From Pilaira anomala (lineage: Eukaryota > Mucoromycota > Mucoromycetes > Mucorales > Mucoraceae), in NCBI GenBank assembly GCA_025716855.1, contig JAIXMQ010000041.1, positions 62,001-126,000 of the forward strand: a DNA stretch of 64,000 nt, written 5' to 3'. Positions 1-12,332 of this stretch are shown in pieces. The notes beneath the pieces are model-generated. The model searched no databases, had not been told where the DNA came from, and saw only the letters and a list, made by a program, of their open reading frames with translations. Position 1 is the stretch's first letter. Each line of letters begins with the position of its first letter. The position numbers and the translations under genes were made by a program.

Positions 1-392
1 AGATCACGATTCATGGGAATAATCTAGGTGACGTTTCATCTAGTTTTGCATGTGCAAAGTTGTTGCTAGTATAGTAATTTTAATCTTATCAGTTATTACC
101 ACTTTATAGAGTATATTTGATTTACAAACAAATTCATATCGCTATTTGAATTATAAAATCTATATTTGATTGGATAAACTGGGTTTCTTATCAGAATACA
201 AAAACAGATAATAAATTCGCTATCTTGTTTTCCGGAGATGGCCTATTTGTATACCCCCCAGTTTTTTTGATTTGTATAATATATATATATATAGAGAGAG
301 AGAGCGTCGATCCCTCTCTTTTCTTTCTCTCTTCTTTTTTTTTTTTTTTTTTTTTTACATTTTCACATTTCTTGTATATATATACATTTATA
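1..392. other. 5' flank of the first gene; low-complexity DNA
   Basis: AT-rich sequence with no coding frame that I can support. It contains a short TA repeat running into a GA repeat (about 275-304) and a long T-tract (about 328-355). The T-tract and the following A/T-rich leader lie directly before the start codon at 393, so this is probably the promoter and 5' UTR of the UPF0052 gene. Confidence 0.5.
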
Positions 393-2128
393 ATGAATTT
401 ATCAAAACCATCTTCTTTTGTTGTATTCTCTGGTGGATCAGCCTGTAATCATATTTTAGATGGGTTCCATAAAACGGGTGACCATGATGTTAGTTATATT
501 CTTGGTATATCTGATAATGGTGGATCCACCGTAAGCTTCCCCCTCCCTTTTTTTTTTTTTACTGCTTTAAAAAGATTATAAATTTAATTATAATTATTAG
601 AGCGAATTATTACGTGTGTTGGGTGGACCAAGTGTAGGCGATCTTCGTTCTCGATTAATTCGATTAATGGACACATTAGAAGAAACTAGCAAAACAGAAA
701 TGAAAGCTATTAAAGAACTATTAAGTTATCGATTACCTGCTGATAAAAATCATCAGAAGGTAAGAGATGAATGGGCGTTAATTGTTGAAGGACGTCATAG
801 GTAACAAAAAATGATATGATATGGTGACATATATACTAATTAAAAAAAAAAATAGTCTCTGGAATGATATCTCTATAGAAAAAAGAGAAGCTATTCGTGG
901 ATTCCTCACATTATTTGATTTTGAAATATTAAAAAGAGCACACAAAAGATTCAATTTTTGTAATGGAAGCATTGGAAATTTTTTCTTGACAGGTGCAAGA
1001 CTCTTTACTGGATCATTAGAAGCAGCAATTTTCTTATTCGCTTCTATTACTGGTATCACCTCAGTACCTACTTCAGTTGTACCCGTTATAAATACAAATC
1101 AAAGTGTAACCATTGCAGCATCTTTATTGAATGGTGAAACACTTGTTGGACAATGTGAAATATCTCATCCTTCTCCACTTTCAAAGCAAAAAAGAAAGAA
1201 TGGCATAATTACACCTAGAAGAAAAAAGAGAACAAACCCAATTGATGCTTTTTCAAGTTTAGAAGATCCTTTTAGTTCAATGTCAATGAGTAATGAACAA
1301 CATGCTTCAAAATTAATTCATGACGACGATAATGAAAATGCAAATTTATTCTTTTCAAAACAAGTAGAAGAAAAATTGATTTCACCTATTGATAGAATTT
1401 ATTATATTAATGAATATGGTCAAGAAATATATCCAGTACCTAATCCAAAAGTAGTCAGTCAATTATCATTCAAAAAGACTCTTGTTTATTCAATTGGTTC
1501 TCTCTATACTTCACTTATTCCTTGTCTTATTTTACGCGGTGTCGGAAACGCTATTGCTCAATCACAAAGTTTAAATCATAAAATTTTATTACTGAATGGT
1601 ACAAATGACCGTGAAACAAGTGATTATACCGCACTTGATTTTATCAATGCCATTACATCAGCATTAAATGAGAGTCAAAGAATCGATGCACGTCGTGCTT
1701 TTTATCAATCATGCGATGATGAAGATATAGAAGAAGAAGATGATGAAAATGATGAAGAAGATGAAGAATACATTCCTGGTTATTCTGCAAGTAGTAGAAC
1801 AAGTAGTATCACTAGTAGTACTACAACAACAATCAATACCCCACCTTCATCTTATTCACTTTCATCCATGGCCATTGGTAGTATGCCTGGCTCTCCATCT
1901 CATCGTTACCCTCCATTTCCTACAAAATCATTCTATCCAAGTCCTATTTCTGCATTCATTACTCATATGGTTTACCTTGATAACAGTGCTATCAAAGTAG
2001 ATGTAGCAGCCATCGAAAGGCTTGGTATCAAATGCATCCGCATGAAAGGTTCTCTCTCAAAATTAGGGGAACCAATCTATCATGAAACTCATTTTACCGA
2101 AACAATAGAACAAATTGTACATACCTAA
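393..2128 (+). CDS. UPF0052/CofD-like (YvcK-type) protein, 3 exons
   Basis: Exons 393-530, 601-800 and 856-2128 join in phase to give about 536 residues. The start is the first ATG after the T-rich leader; it is followed within about 10 residues by the nucleotide-binding-like FSGGSACN segment. DNGGST (end of exon 1), GGPSVGDLRSRL (exon 2) and SIGNFFLTGARL (exon 3) are hallmarks of the UPF0052 family, which includes bacterial YvcK/GlmR and CofD 2-phospho-L-lactate transferase. Fungal members are largely uncharacterised. Bacterial YvcK binds UDP-sugars and supports cell-wall metabolism, but no substrate can be read from this sequence. A fungal-style insertion follows the core: a DDEDIEEEDDENDEEDEE acidic stretch, then Ser/Thr-rich linker. 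The C-terminal Rossmann-like end is retained. No signal peptide or membrane helix is visible, so it is probably soluble. Confidence 0.85.
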
Positions 2129-3864
2129 AACAAAAAAAAAAACAAAAAAAGCTCTTACTCACTCTCACTCTTGTATCATATTATCTCTTTCTCTATTTCT
2201 TATCAGCATCACTAATAAATTATATTTCTAATATATATCTACTATATCATGCATTATTAAGGCTGCAAAGCCCCCTTTTTTAGTAGTTTAATTTAACGAA
2301 CTAAAAATCAATTTAGTTGTTATGCTATTTTAGGATCCGTTCACTACGTTCAAATCATTGTCATGGTAAACTAAGCCGAGACTCTTTTTTTTTTTTTTTT
2401 AAATCGTTAAATGATTTTCACATGATTTCTTATATACCGTGATATATATAAATAAAAAAGAGAGGAGAGGTCATTGCAGTGTTTTAATAATTTATAAAAA
2501 CAATAGTGCATTGGTAAAACATCATCATGAGTTAAGATATTTATATTGATCTCATGATACACTCTTTAGTATTAGGAACAATTTGGAACAAAATGTTCTG
2601 GAAGCCATTTGATTGAGAAGCCTAGTTTCTGTCTCTTTATAAGAATTTGACAGATGTTTTTTTTAACTGGGCTTTGTACAATACCTTTTTGCGGGAAAAA
2701 AAAATACCTGTCATAAATAGTACGCAAACTCGTTTTTAATAGTTGAATTCCATGGAACTGAAATAATTATACGAATTATAATTTGGACTTTACATGGCGG
2801 TTCCGAAGCTATATTTACATTGTCGTGCCTAACTTCCCAAAATATATCAGCAACGCATAATTATATATATATAAATAGAGAGAAAGTAGAGTGAGTTAAA
2901 AAGCCCACTTTAAGGCATGAATGCATGTATACATATATCTTATACTTCTTATTACTTGTAAAATTCAATAATAGATAGTATACATTCAAAACTGTTCATA
3001 TGTATAATGGCCTTTTTTTTTTCTTTTTTTTTTCAAAAGCAAGGAAAAAGTATTTACCTACTTCATAATCCCCGCTGCTCCAAACAAAAGAGAAGTTGTT
3101 TCTTCATTAGGAAAATAAATCCTGTTTTTCAAATTTTATTCGGTTTACCTTTAAATTCCTTTCGGAAGTGAAAGAAAAAAAAGGGCACTCATTGTTAGTC
3201 ACCAGTAAATCTGAGTTCTGCTGGACAAATGTAGGAGAGTGAAATAAAACGAAAAAGTTTATTTGATTCTGAATTTGGTAGACCATTGTATTAAGAAATA
3301 GACTTACAGCATAGAAAAAAAAAAGGTTTAATATCAAAGCAGGGTATTTTCAGGGATCTAATCTTTTTTTTTTTAAATCGAAATTGAATAGTAGATATAG
3401 CTTATGTTTTGGTATAAATGTTCTGCTACATCTCGATTAGTAAAACATAATTGCTCCACAAAAAGTAGAAATAATTAATTTACCCCAGATTTTTACTAAT
3501 TATTTAACTCATTGTCCAAGGAGCGAACCATACGGATATGAGTTTTTTTTTTAGCTTTAAAAAGGTTGTTTTCGTTCGAGAGAGATCCAGGAAATTGATA
3601 CAACGTCCTCATTAACGACTGAGATCTTCCGTCGCCTACCTGCATGAATGTGATATGTACCTTTAATACATAATAAAGAGATACTGAGTTTAATTGTCTT
3701 AAAGGAAAACACCGGTGATCTTCTCAAGATATTGTGGTAAATTAAAGTAAATTAGTTATTTTGGATGCTTGAATTTAGTGACCTTGAGCGCAAAAGTTTA
3801 ATTTTAATCTTTCCCACATTGTTTTTTTTTTTGTTTTGTTTTTGATACATTTATCGTCTTGATA

Positions 3865-3895
<31 letters not shown>

Positions 3896-4272
3896 GATAA
3901 CGTGGTGGCAATAGCAAAGGAGATTCATGATTTATTTTGAGGTAAAAAAGATCAGATATAGTCAAATTGATTAATTAAACATGTTTATAATGTATCAGGT
4001 GTGTCATGCAAGTTTATTTTATCTAGAGTCTAAAAATTGGTATTGTAAATTCTCATATGTTTGAAACAATATGTAATAAAAATCTATCTAGTTAATTAAT
4101 CCGTCAAATGATAACCGTGAACACTATAAACGTTTTGCACCTGTTAATAAAATCAAGTTGCATCAAAATGTTACACCGATAAGGGTAAAAGTTTGACATA
4201 AAATTACAACAGTAAAAAGATCTTGTTTTTTATTTATTTCATTAAAAAAAAAAGAGATAACATTTTTATTTT
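2129..4272. other. Intergenic, no gene seen
   Basis: 2.1 kb between the 3' end of the UPF0052 gene and the 3' end of the minus-strand transcription factor. It is AT-rich with many T8-T16 runs, a TA dinucleotide array near 3866-3891, and no frame with coding character. The stretch 3580-3650 is slightly less AT-rich but I recognise nothing in it. Confidence 0.5.
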
Positions 4273-5188
4273 TTAGGATGGATCTTCCCAATCACGATGA
4301 TTTCTCTTTCTTCCGTTATTCGGACCATACAATAAATCGTTATCTTCTGTACCTTGTGGTGGCTGTTGCTGTTGTTGCTGTTGTTGTTGTTGCTGTTGCT
4401 GTTGTTGATAGTTATTAAAATTAGGCATAGCAGCATTATTATAGAACAAAGCAGACATGGTAGTCGGATCCATATTCATTGTATTAAAAATATTATTTGG
4501 GTCAAAGGCCTGAGTATTTGAAGAAGAATAAGGAGGAGTGGAAGTAGTTGCTGGAATTCCAAATATTTCTGCATTGTTCAAAAAAGGGTATGAAGGATTG
4601 GTAGTAGCTGTATTCGAAGTATCTGAATTAAAGTTGGATTGTGTATTATTAAATCCGTAATTTGTGTTGGTTGATTCAGTCGTGACATAAGGTGTGGATG
4701 TAACAACAGAAGAAGAAGAAGCATAATTACTATTGTTAGTACTTGTATTGGATGTAGCAGGTCGATTTCCTTGATCAAACATGTATAATCTATTGTCGTT
4801 ACCGGGTGTTGTACTACCTGGATTGTTTAAATCAAATCCCATATTTCTTAATAATAAATGCTCCATACCACTTCCTTGCGCTGTTTGTGGTATATCAAAA
4901 CCCATTAGGCTAGCTGGATCATTAAATAATAAACTAGGTTCAACCATCATATTTGCATTGTTATACATGGAAGATGTTTGTTTATGAATTGATTGTTGTT
5001 GCTGTCCGGCAGCGGCTGAAGCCGAAGCTTGTTGTGGAGTTTGTGTTTGTTGAAACATACTAGAAGATAATTGTGAAGGAACACGAATTGAAGAAGAGCT
5101 TTGTGACTGAGGTGAATTCATCATACCAGTTGTATGCTGAGATTGTACAGAAGGTGATAAAGAACCTGAACTGTAAGATGGGTGATGA

Positions 5189-5220
<32 letters not shown>

Positions 5221-7522
5221 TTGGGAAGGTGGTGGTTTATGTTGTTGTTGTTGCTGATGTTGATGTTGCTGTTGTTGGTTATGCTGTTGCTGTCGTTGCT
5301 GCTGCTGCTGTTGATGTTGTTGATGATGTTGTTGTTGTTGCTGTTGCTGTTGTTGTTGTTGTTGTTGCATCATATTTTGTGACTCAAATACAGCAGGATG
5401 AAATACAGAAGAGATAGATTGTTGATTAATAGAATCTTCATTGACAGCAGGCAAATCAGTAATATCAGAAGACAACCCATTCTTTTTCAAGAAACCTTCA
5501 ATACTTTCAATGATTTCACATACTTTAACCATATAGACTAAAGGAGATTCCTTTAGTACAGAGGCTGTAATAATTAAATTACGTTGAGCTAAATAAGAAA
5601 CTTCTTTCTCGCTTGATAAAGCATTCACTTGATGAATAGTAACACTTGCAATAATGCCGTCCATAGCATAAAAGAATTGACACCAACTTAAATTTGAAGC
5701 ATAGATATCCAACATGCGAGTAATTAGATTAGCAGATTTTGTACAGATATTAAGAGATAATAAAGCGACAGGAGTAGCAGTTTGATCTTGTTTTGGTAAA
5801 AAGAATTTATGCAACATAATCCAAGTTGTTTGATATTGAATATTTAAAATCAAACAAGCTTCATCTCTAAAAGATCCAGTTTTTTGAAATAGAGTAGAAT
5901 GATCATCAAAATGAAGGTCTTGAGGTAATTCAGCTAACCAATTGGTAAGGGCATTTTCTAATCTTGAGATTGCTGAAAGTAAAGATTGACCAGATTGTTC
6001 TGAAGGTAAATGTTTTGTGATATCTTTTCTTATACGCATTAATTTGATTGAATAAACAGCAAAATGAATACGATAACCAGTTTCATCATCTTCATGATCT
6101 AAGCGTATAGGATAATCTAAATCACAATCTTTATCATCAACCATTGTAGGACGATTTGATTCAAGTGCAGCACATAAATCTAGCCAGTATGCAGACCACC
6201 ATAATCTTTTATTTGTCTCACGTTGATTCAAGTCAGCAGACATATGTTCTTTTTTGTGAAATTTTAAATCTTGAGCCATACGAATTGCTAAGCCAATATA
6301 GAGATAAGCTAAACTTGATCTTTCACTACTAAGTTGATACATGTAAAGGTTTAATAAAGCATGGATAGTTGTTGGACTACTGATATCAAAACATTTCTTT
6401 AACAATTGTCTTGCATTCTTGAAATAAACTTCTCCCATACTAGTATTCATGGTATTACCATTAATATTATGATAAATACAACCATGCTTAGATACCCAAG
6501 CATTAATTGAATTTAATAATAAAGGATCTAATCCTTCATCTGATAAGTATTGATTAACAAATGCATCTCTATCCACAATTTGATATGCCAGGAAACATGT
6601 GCTGTAACAACTATGCATTAACTTATCCAATACTTCTTTTGGTAATACATCTTCTGTTGATTTCTTTTCTTGTATAATCTTTCTTGCTTCGTTATCATCT
6701 ACTTCCCATAATCTACCACTTTTCTCACCACCATCATTTAAATCTAAATAATTACTATTTCCATTTACAGTTCTTCTATTGTTATTATTATTATGTGTTG
6801 TAGTCGAATTGAGATTATGTTGACTTTGTGAGCGTCTATCGCGAGATGTAAATGAATTTTGTGAATTATTTGATTCTGGATTAAACAAACTGGTTGTAGA
6901 TTCATTATTGATATTCAATTGACTAATACCATTTAATAAAATTCTATATAGATCTGCTACACTTGCAATATTGGTATCAATTCTTAAACCAGAAGGAGAT
7001 AAAGATAATTTCCAAGTGACAGACTGATCAGAACTACCAGAAGTTGCTAAAGCCATATTACCATTATCAGACATCATCATGGGTGTTGAATGAGCAGAGC
7101 CGTCGTCTTCTGTATTTACAGTAGAACTAGAAGGTGCAAAAGGATGTAAATTGTTTTTCATCATTGCAAGTTCAGATTGCATTTTTTGCATTCTCTCTTT
7201 TAATTCTTCTACATGATTACCAAGTTGATCAAAAGCGTGCCCATCTACTCTACGTGGTGGCGTAGCATAACTACAGGGTAAACCCGCAACAGCACAACGT
7301 CCACATGTTGGTTGAACAAAATCACACTTTACTTTCTTTTTACGACAGCGAATACACTTGACAATAACTGAACGTTAATTTTTTTTTTTTTTTTTTTTTC
7401 ATCACAACAAAGAAAGTTTTACTTACTGCTAAGCTTGACCTTGGTCTTTTAGGTCTTGCTTGTTCTGGTTGCTTTTGTTGTTGTGGTGAGCCGCTACTTT
7501 CGGGTACAAAGACAGACGACAT
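4273..7522 (-). CDS. Zn2Cys6 fungal transcription factor with polyglutamine tracts
   Basis: Exons 7522-7427 and 7356-4273 (minus) join in phase for about 1059 residues. The splice joins a Pro/Lys/Arg-rich leader ending KRPRSSLA to a perfect binuclear zinc cluster, C-x2-C-x6-C-x6-C-x2-C-x6-C (CIRCRKKKVKC..CGRC..C). A linker and a short heptad-like segment (HVEELKERMQKM) typical of a dimerising coiled coil follow. The middle third has the fungal-specific transcription factor domain, marked by RLWWSAYWLDLCAALESNRP. The C-terminal third is Gln/Asn/Ser/Thr-rich with two large polyQ/QH blocks (5185-5370) and a third near 4358-4410, probably activation domain. An acceptor 11 nt upstream would break the frame, so the 7356 acceptor is preferred. 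Expected to be nuclear and to bind CGG-type sites; target genes cannot be inferred. No metabolic cluster surrounds it. Confidence 0.9.
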
Positions 7523-7566
7523 GAGTTTATTTTTATTCTATATATTAAGTAGAAGAAAAATTGACG

Positions 7567-7572
7567 TTCAGG

Positions 7573-7614
<42 letters not shown>
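7567..7614. repeat. Long T homopolymer upstream of the zinc-cluster gene
   Basis: An uninterrupted T-tract of more than 40 bases in the 238-bp spacer between the start codon of the zinc-cluster gene (7522) and the stop of the PFK-2 gene (7761). The rest of the spacer is A/T- and C/A-rich. The tract is probably nucleosome-excluding promoter DNA for the gene on its left. Confidence 0.7.
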
Positions 7615-7617
<3 letters not shown>

Positions 7618-7760
7618 GAAAAAAAAAATAAAGCACAAGTACAAAAAAGAAAAAAATGTTTATTTTTTTTTAGGTGTTGTTGAACTGTGTGCAGGTTCTT
7701 CACACACTCGCACACAACACGCACAAAGATGGGGTTTCAATAATATATATAAAAAAAAGG

Positions 7761-9626
7761 CTAAATTTTACCCGGCCAAGCAGAATCACCGATATCAAGA
7801 TTGGTTAAAGGAGTTTTTCCGGTAGTTGTAGAATTACTTGGCTTTGGAAATAATTGAGGACTCATCATTGGAATAATAGGACTCATTGGTTCTCTGACGA
7901 TTTCACCACTTGCACCAACTGCAGGTAACTTTAAATTCATTGTATTGATTTTACGAATTGAAGTAGATTTCTTTACTTTGGGTCTATGTGTATCAACCGC
8001 TTCAATATCAACTATATATATATATATATATATAAAAAGTTTAATACGAGCATAATTAAAAAGAGTTTTATAAATGTATACCTTTGAATCTCTTTTCTTC
8101 ACAACCATATGCTTTGGGAGTTAATTCAATGACAGTATGAAGTGGAATTTTGATATAGGGAAGATCTTCATGATTATAATTCATAAAATATGCATAGATA
8201 CATCTTAAGATAGCTTGATGACCGATAATCAAAATATTTTCATGTCTTTCTAATTCCATAATTACAGGTTCTAATCTTAATACGACATCACCATAAGATT
8301 CACCACCTCTATATCTATAATTAAATTTATCCTCATCACGATTAGCGAAATCCTCAGGATATTTTTGCTGGATGTGATATAGTTATTTAGTAAAAAAAAA
8401 AAAAAAAAGAAAGAAAGAAGAGATGAAACAAATGTGTATTTATTTACCTCTATTTCTTCATAAGTCATGCCATCACAAACACCTGCATCTAATTCATCTA
8501 ATGCTTTCCATTGTAACTTTGGGTAATCCAGATTTTGGCTTGTCTCAATTGTTCTTTTCATGGTTGAAGTCCAAACAGTTAAATCTTGATCACCTAAATT
8601 ATCCTTGATCAAATCAGGTAATTTAATAGAATACAATTTGCCTCTTTCTGATAAATTTGAATCACCACCAATCTTTCCACTCAAGTTGTATTGTGATTCA
8701 CCATGCTGATTTAAAATTTTAGTAAATAAAATAAATGAATATAAATAGATTATATGTATACTTTACTCTGCTGAAATAAATCTTTCTAGGTGCAATATGA
8801 AGATTCATAAGATAATATACAATTCTTGATTCAAGATAACCTTGAATTTGATTGATAATATTTTGACTACCCACATTAATTAATTTAATGTAAGTTAATT
8901 CTTGTTCTGTAATAGTTTCATATTGTTCCTTATAATGATCAATACGAGCTCTGAAATCAATAGCAGCTTCGTCAGGATCAATATTAGCATAATCAGGTGA
9001 AGATAATTTGACATCCTTAATGTTGGCCAAGATCAATTCTTCATCTTGACAAATGGATTCAATAAACAATACTTCGATATCATGTTTACCCAACTGTTCA
9101 CATAACCATCTACGTCTTTTTGTTGTACTATTCGTTGCATCATAAATAGCAACAATACCTTGATCATCATTAAACCAACGAATCATATCTTGTAAAGCTG
9201 CTGCTGCTGCTTCCCTTCTTTGTTGTTCGCCCAAACTATTGTGTGGGTCAAAGAAGGTATGTGGTAGATTAGCTCCATGAAGTTGTCGACGGTAATTACC
9301 AACATTGAATACTTTGGTTTTAATACCCAACCAAGTAAGATATCGACATACTATGTAATTATTTATAAGTCATTGTGTTACACTCAAAAAATAAAACTTT
9401 AATATTACCTTTTTGTGAAATATAAGTTTTACCTCTTGCAGGTAAACCTACCATCTACAAAGAATAAAAAAAAAAGGATTAGCTTATTATAGATTAGTTG
9501 ACAACCATTGTCATATTTACAACACAAGCGATCCTTAAATCTAAAAAAAATAATAGTATGTTAATGTCATTGTCTTTTTTTTTTGTTTTTTTGCTTTTTA
9601 GGGGACATGTATTTACTTGAACTCAT
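7761..9626 (-). CDS. 6-phosphofructo-2-kinase/fructose-2,6-bisphosphatase, 7 exons
   Basis: Makes and probably also hydrolyses fructose-2,6-bisphosphate, the cytosolic activator of phosphofructokinase-1. Exons (minus): 9626-9617, 9540-9521, 9454-9409, 9350-8767, 8705-8448, 8367-8082, 8011-7761. All junctions are in phase, about 484 residues. The first two exons are only 10 and 20 nt; they supply the residues before the Walker A loop [11 protein letters not shown] in exon 3. Exon 4 carries the rest of the kinase domain ([18 protein letters not shown]). The phosphatase half has the phosphohistidine motif RHGES formed across the exon 4/5 junction, the acid/base glutamate region ([16 protein letters not shown]) and the second histidine in [10 protein letters not shown]. 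Both histidines are present, unlike kinase-only yeast homologues such as PFK26, so a bifunctional enzyme is likely. A short Ser/Pro-rich tail may be phosphorylated. Start codon is inferred from phase and confidence in exon 1 is moderate. Confidence 0.88.
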
Positions 9627-9796
9627 TTTTATTGTTTTAATAAGAAAAAAAAAAAAGGGTCAAAAAAATAGACTAAACAGTTACATAACTATTATGTGTG
9701 TGTGTGATGTGTCGTATGTGATTTTTTTCCAACTCAATTCAAAATTAGTTGTCTCTTTTTTAATGTGAAAATGTACTGATTGGATATGAATCATAA

Positions 9797-10951
9797 CTAG
9801 TTTTCTAGATTTTCATTTGTTGTACCTAGTCTTGGTATACGAACATAAGCATCAGTACCATAACCTTCCATTGTAATTAACTCTAGAGAACCACCAAAAT
9901 ATCCAGCATATACTTTACTCATAGGCAACCCAATTCCCAAACGAATTCTTAATACATCATGTTCATTTAATTTTGCTTCCAACTGTTGTATTTTTTCCAT
10001 ATTTCCAAATCTTTTATAATTTCCATAAGACCATATATTATTAAATTCTTCTTTACTCATTCCACCACCTTGATCTGATATACGAAATAATACATCTGTT
10101 TCATTTGAACAAGTTGTTATTCTAATCTCTTTTTGCTCTTTCATAGATGTTGAATGTCTAAATGCATTTGATAATAGTTGATAGATAATATATTCCACAT
10201 GATCTGAAACGTATTGAAATTCCGTATCATTTCCATTCAATATAATTTTTGGTGCGATACCTTTTTTGATCTCTGTTGCGTTCACTAGGTGAATACATTT
10301 TGTTAATACATTATGTGTCGAACATACGTTAAATATTGATTTCCTCCTATTTGATAATACCAAATGATGTTCTGTTAACACGCGTCTTGAGATACGCGAC
10401 ATTAAAGTTGCATTCATAAACTGATCCAACTTATCCATAGACATTATTTGAAAATGTTGTTGTTCACATTCTGTAATACCTTTTGCCAGTAAAGGTATAA
10501 TAACCAAATGTGCATCAAGAGATTCTTGTAATATATCACAAAATATTTCATTTTCTTGTCTGGTTTCAATAGGTGGTATCTTTCGAATACGTTCAAATGC
10601 TTGCCAATATAAATCATATACTCCTTCAATATGTGGGTTAGTTCCTAATATATAAGGTAATTTCTGAAATTCTCGAATACGATGTGCAATTCGAATAGGA
10701 AGTTCCGTTCGAACATAATTGGCTGACTTTAATAACCTTTCTGTATTTATATGTCTTTCATAAAATATCAATTGTCGTAGTGTCAAAGAAGTTGGGCTTT
10801 GTGATATATATTGATCTAATATTTTGTTCATATAAAATGGTTGTCGAGTAACGCTATTACTTGCATTTTGTAAAGGTGTTATTTGGGCTGCTAACGTTGA
10901 ATAAGAACGTTTCAGTAACTTTGGACTATATAATGACAATAATAAACTCAT
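9797..10951 (-). CDS. Mitochondrial pyruvate/branched-chain dehydrogenase kinase (PDK/BCKDK family)
   Basis: Intronless, about 384 residues. It has the two-part architecture of PDK/BCKDK kinases, which phosphorylate the E1 alpha subunit of mitochondrial 2-oxoacid dehydrogenases and switch them off. The N-terminal helical domain includes LTLRQLIFYERH and PIRIAHRIREFQKLPY. The C-terminal GHKL ATP-binding fold shows the N box QLLSNAFRHS, G1 box ISDQGGGMS and G2 box RLGIGLPMSKVYAGYFGGSL. The frame is open to an ATG at 10993, but the ATG at 10951 (MSLLLSLYSPKLLKRSYST) gives a textbook amphipathic, Arg/Ser-rich mitochondrial presequence, so I chose it. The family includes both pyruvate- and branched-chain-specific kinases, and the sequence alone does not settle the substrate. 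Confidence 0.88.
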   Translation of the reverse strand: MSLLLSLYSPKLLKRSYSTLAAQITPLQNASNSVTRQPFYMNKILDQYISQSPTSLTLRQLIFYERHINTERLLKSANYVRTELPIRIAHRIREFQKLPYILGTNPHIEGVYDLYWQAFERIRKIPPIETRQENEIFCDILQESLDAHLVIIPLLAKGITECEQQHFQIMSMDKLDQFMNATLMSRISRRVLTEHHLVLSNRRKSIFNVCSTHNVLTKCIHLVNATEIKKGIAPKIILNGNDTEFQYVSDHVEYIIYQLLSNAFRHSTSMKEQKEIRITTCSNETDVLFRISDQGGGMSKEEFNNIWSYGNYKRFGNMEKIQQLEAKLNEHDVLRIRLGIGLPMSKVYAGYFGGSLELITMEGYGTDAYVRIPRLGTTNENLEN

Positions 10952-10993
10952 TAAAAAAGAAAAAAATAAAATAAAAAGAGAAAAGAGAACCAA

Positions 10994-11279
10994 GCGAAAT
11001 AGTTTAATTTTGCGCGTGTGATTATTATAGCTTTTTTTTAAGGTACACCTGTGTGAAAAAAAATAAAAATGAATAAGCGAAAATCTTAAATGTTGTGTAT
11101 AGACCGGTCACGTTTAACATCACGCACACAACAAAAACTCCTATAATAATGCATTAAATGCATGTGTTAAAAAAATCTCAAGAAAAATATGTCTCTTTTA
11201 TTATAATTAATGATACAAATATACAAAGAAAGGAAATAAAAAAAAAGAAAAAGAAAAAGAAAAGGTGGCGTGATATGAT
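10994..11279. other. Short intergenic spacer
   Basis: 286 bp separating two genes read in the same direction (minus). It is A/T-rich and contains a purine-rich run (about 11230-11270) immediately after the stop codon of the seven-helix protein gene. No gene is seen. It must contain the promoter of the kinase and the 3' end of the membrane-protein transcript. Confidence 0.5.
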
Positions 11280-12332
11280 TTAACGATGATGAGGAGAAGG
11301 ATAATATGTTGCAGGAGGTGGTGTTGTAATTTGCTTATTTACTTGATAATGGCTTAATTTTTTAGTAACAGATTCCATATCTTTTACAGTTGTATAGTTA
11401 TATTCTTTCTTTTGTTGATGACTCTTTTTTTTAGGCTTCTTTTGAGCTACTTCAATTGGATATTGTCTTCCCATGGTCTGGATTTTACCTGTATATATAC
11501 ACATGATCAAAATAAACATCAACGGCAAATAGATTGTAAATGTCTCTAATAAGATCCAAGCGATCATTGAAATACCACCTATATAATAAGCCCAACAGAT
11601 TCCAGTTATACCCGACATAAATACTGCAAATAAAACTGGTGTAAACCGAAGGAACATGAGATCGTCGCGATTATTACGAATAGTACGAATATGATTGGAA
11701 GTTGAATTTGAGCTACACCAGATAAGACCTGCATTGAAACAAGCTAGGAAACATAGTATGGAGACACAAATAGCTACGCCCAAGCTCTTATAAATGTGAT
11801 TTGTCGTTTGAACAACAATTGTACCGATACAAACGATAGAGTAAAGTATCATCAGCACTAGACTAATCCAATATGTCCATGGTCTCAACCCTGTTTTCTT
11901 TTTTTGTGCTGCTATAAATCCTTGTGATTTTTCGGGATCTCTTAAATAAATACTACCCCAATGATCTCGATTATGTATAGCAATTGCCATGTGCCGGATA
12001 TATATCAATTGTGCTTCCATAATACCCAACAAAACTAAAACAGATGATGCGGGTAATATACTAATGGTCAAACTTTGACTTTGCCAATGATTGGTTTCGT
12101 CAAATACTCGATTCTCTTCTATCGCCAGTTCTTTTGCAGTTTTATACGTTGGATATTCACCTGAATTAGCTGCCAGAATACTAATTGTACCAATTGTCAC
12201 CGCCAAACCAAATACCAGAAATGGAATCAACAAGATATTTTTACGAATTCGAAATCCAAGATAAAAATTTAAAACAATTAAAAGTGCTGTATAAACTGCC
12301 CATACTTTCTCTTGCGGACTAAGTTCTACCAT
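11280..12332 (-). CDS. Seven-helix membrane protein of unknown function
   Basis: Single-exon frame of 350 residues; not recognised. Seven strongly hydrophobic segments are visible, at about residues 10-28, 34-55, 87-111, 150-172, 182-206, 228-250 and 253-281. There is no N-terminal signal peptide. A long polar loop (about 56-86, with EYPTYKTAKEL) lies between helices 2 and 3. The C-terminal tail after helix 7 is basic (KKPKKKSHQQKK) and ends in a Pro/Tyr/Ser-rich segment (TTPPPATYYPSPHHR), so it is probably cytosolic. The topology resembles fungal seven-transmembrane receptor-like or DUF-type proteins, but no signature confirms a receptor. Start is the first ATG, just after an AT-rich leader. 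Confidence 0.75.
   Translation of the reverse strand: MVELSPQEKVWAVYTALLIVLNFYLGFRIRKNILLIPFLVFGLAVTIGTISILAANSGEYPTYKTAKELAIEENRVFDETNHWQSQSLTISILPASSVLVLLGIMEAQLIYIRHMAIAIHNRDHWGSIYLRDPEKSQGFIAAQKKKTGLRPWTYWISLVLMILYSIVCIGTIVVQTTNHIYKSLGVAICVSILCFLACFNAGLIWCSSNSTSNHIRTIRNNRDDLMFLRFTPVLFAVFMSGITGICWAYYIGGISMIAWILLETFTIYLPLMFILIMCIYTGKIQTMGRQYPIEVAQKKPKKKSHQQKKEYNYTTVKDMESVTKKLSHYQVNKQITTPPPATYYPSPHHR

Noticed and set aside
2270..2400. B-box-like GTTCAAATC followed by a T-tract
   Set aside because: The T-arm does not pair and no acceptor stem exists; not a tRNA.
5073..5417. Long Val/Leu/Met-rich frames on the + strand across the polyglutamine tracts
   Set aside because: They are antisense shadows of CAG/CAA repeats in the minus-strand zinc-cluster gene; no start context or family.
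10952..10993. Longer N-terminus of the PDK/BCKDK kinase
   Set aside because: The extra 14 residues are Phe/Leu-rich and would mask the typical mitochondrial presequence that starts at the 10951 ATG.
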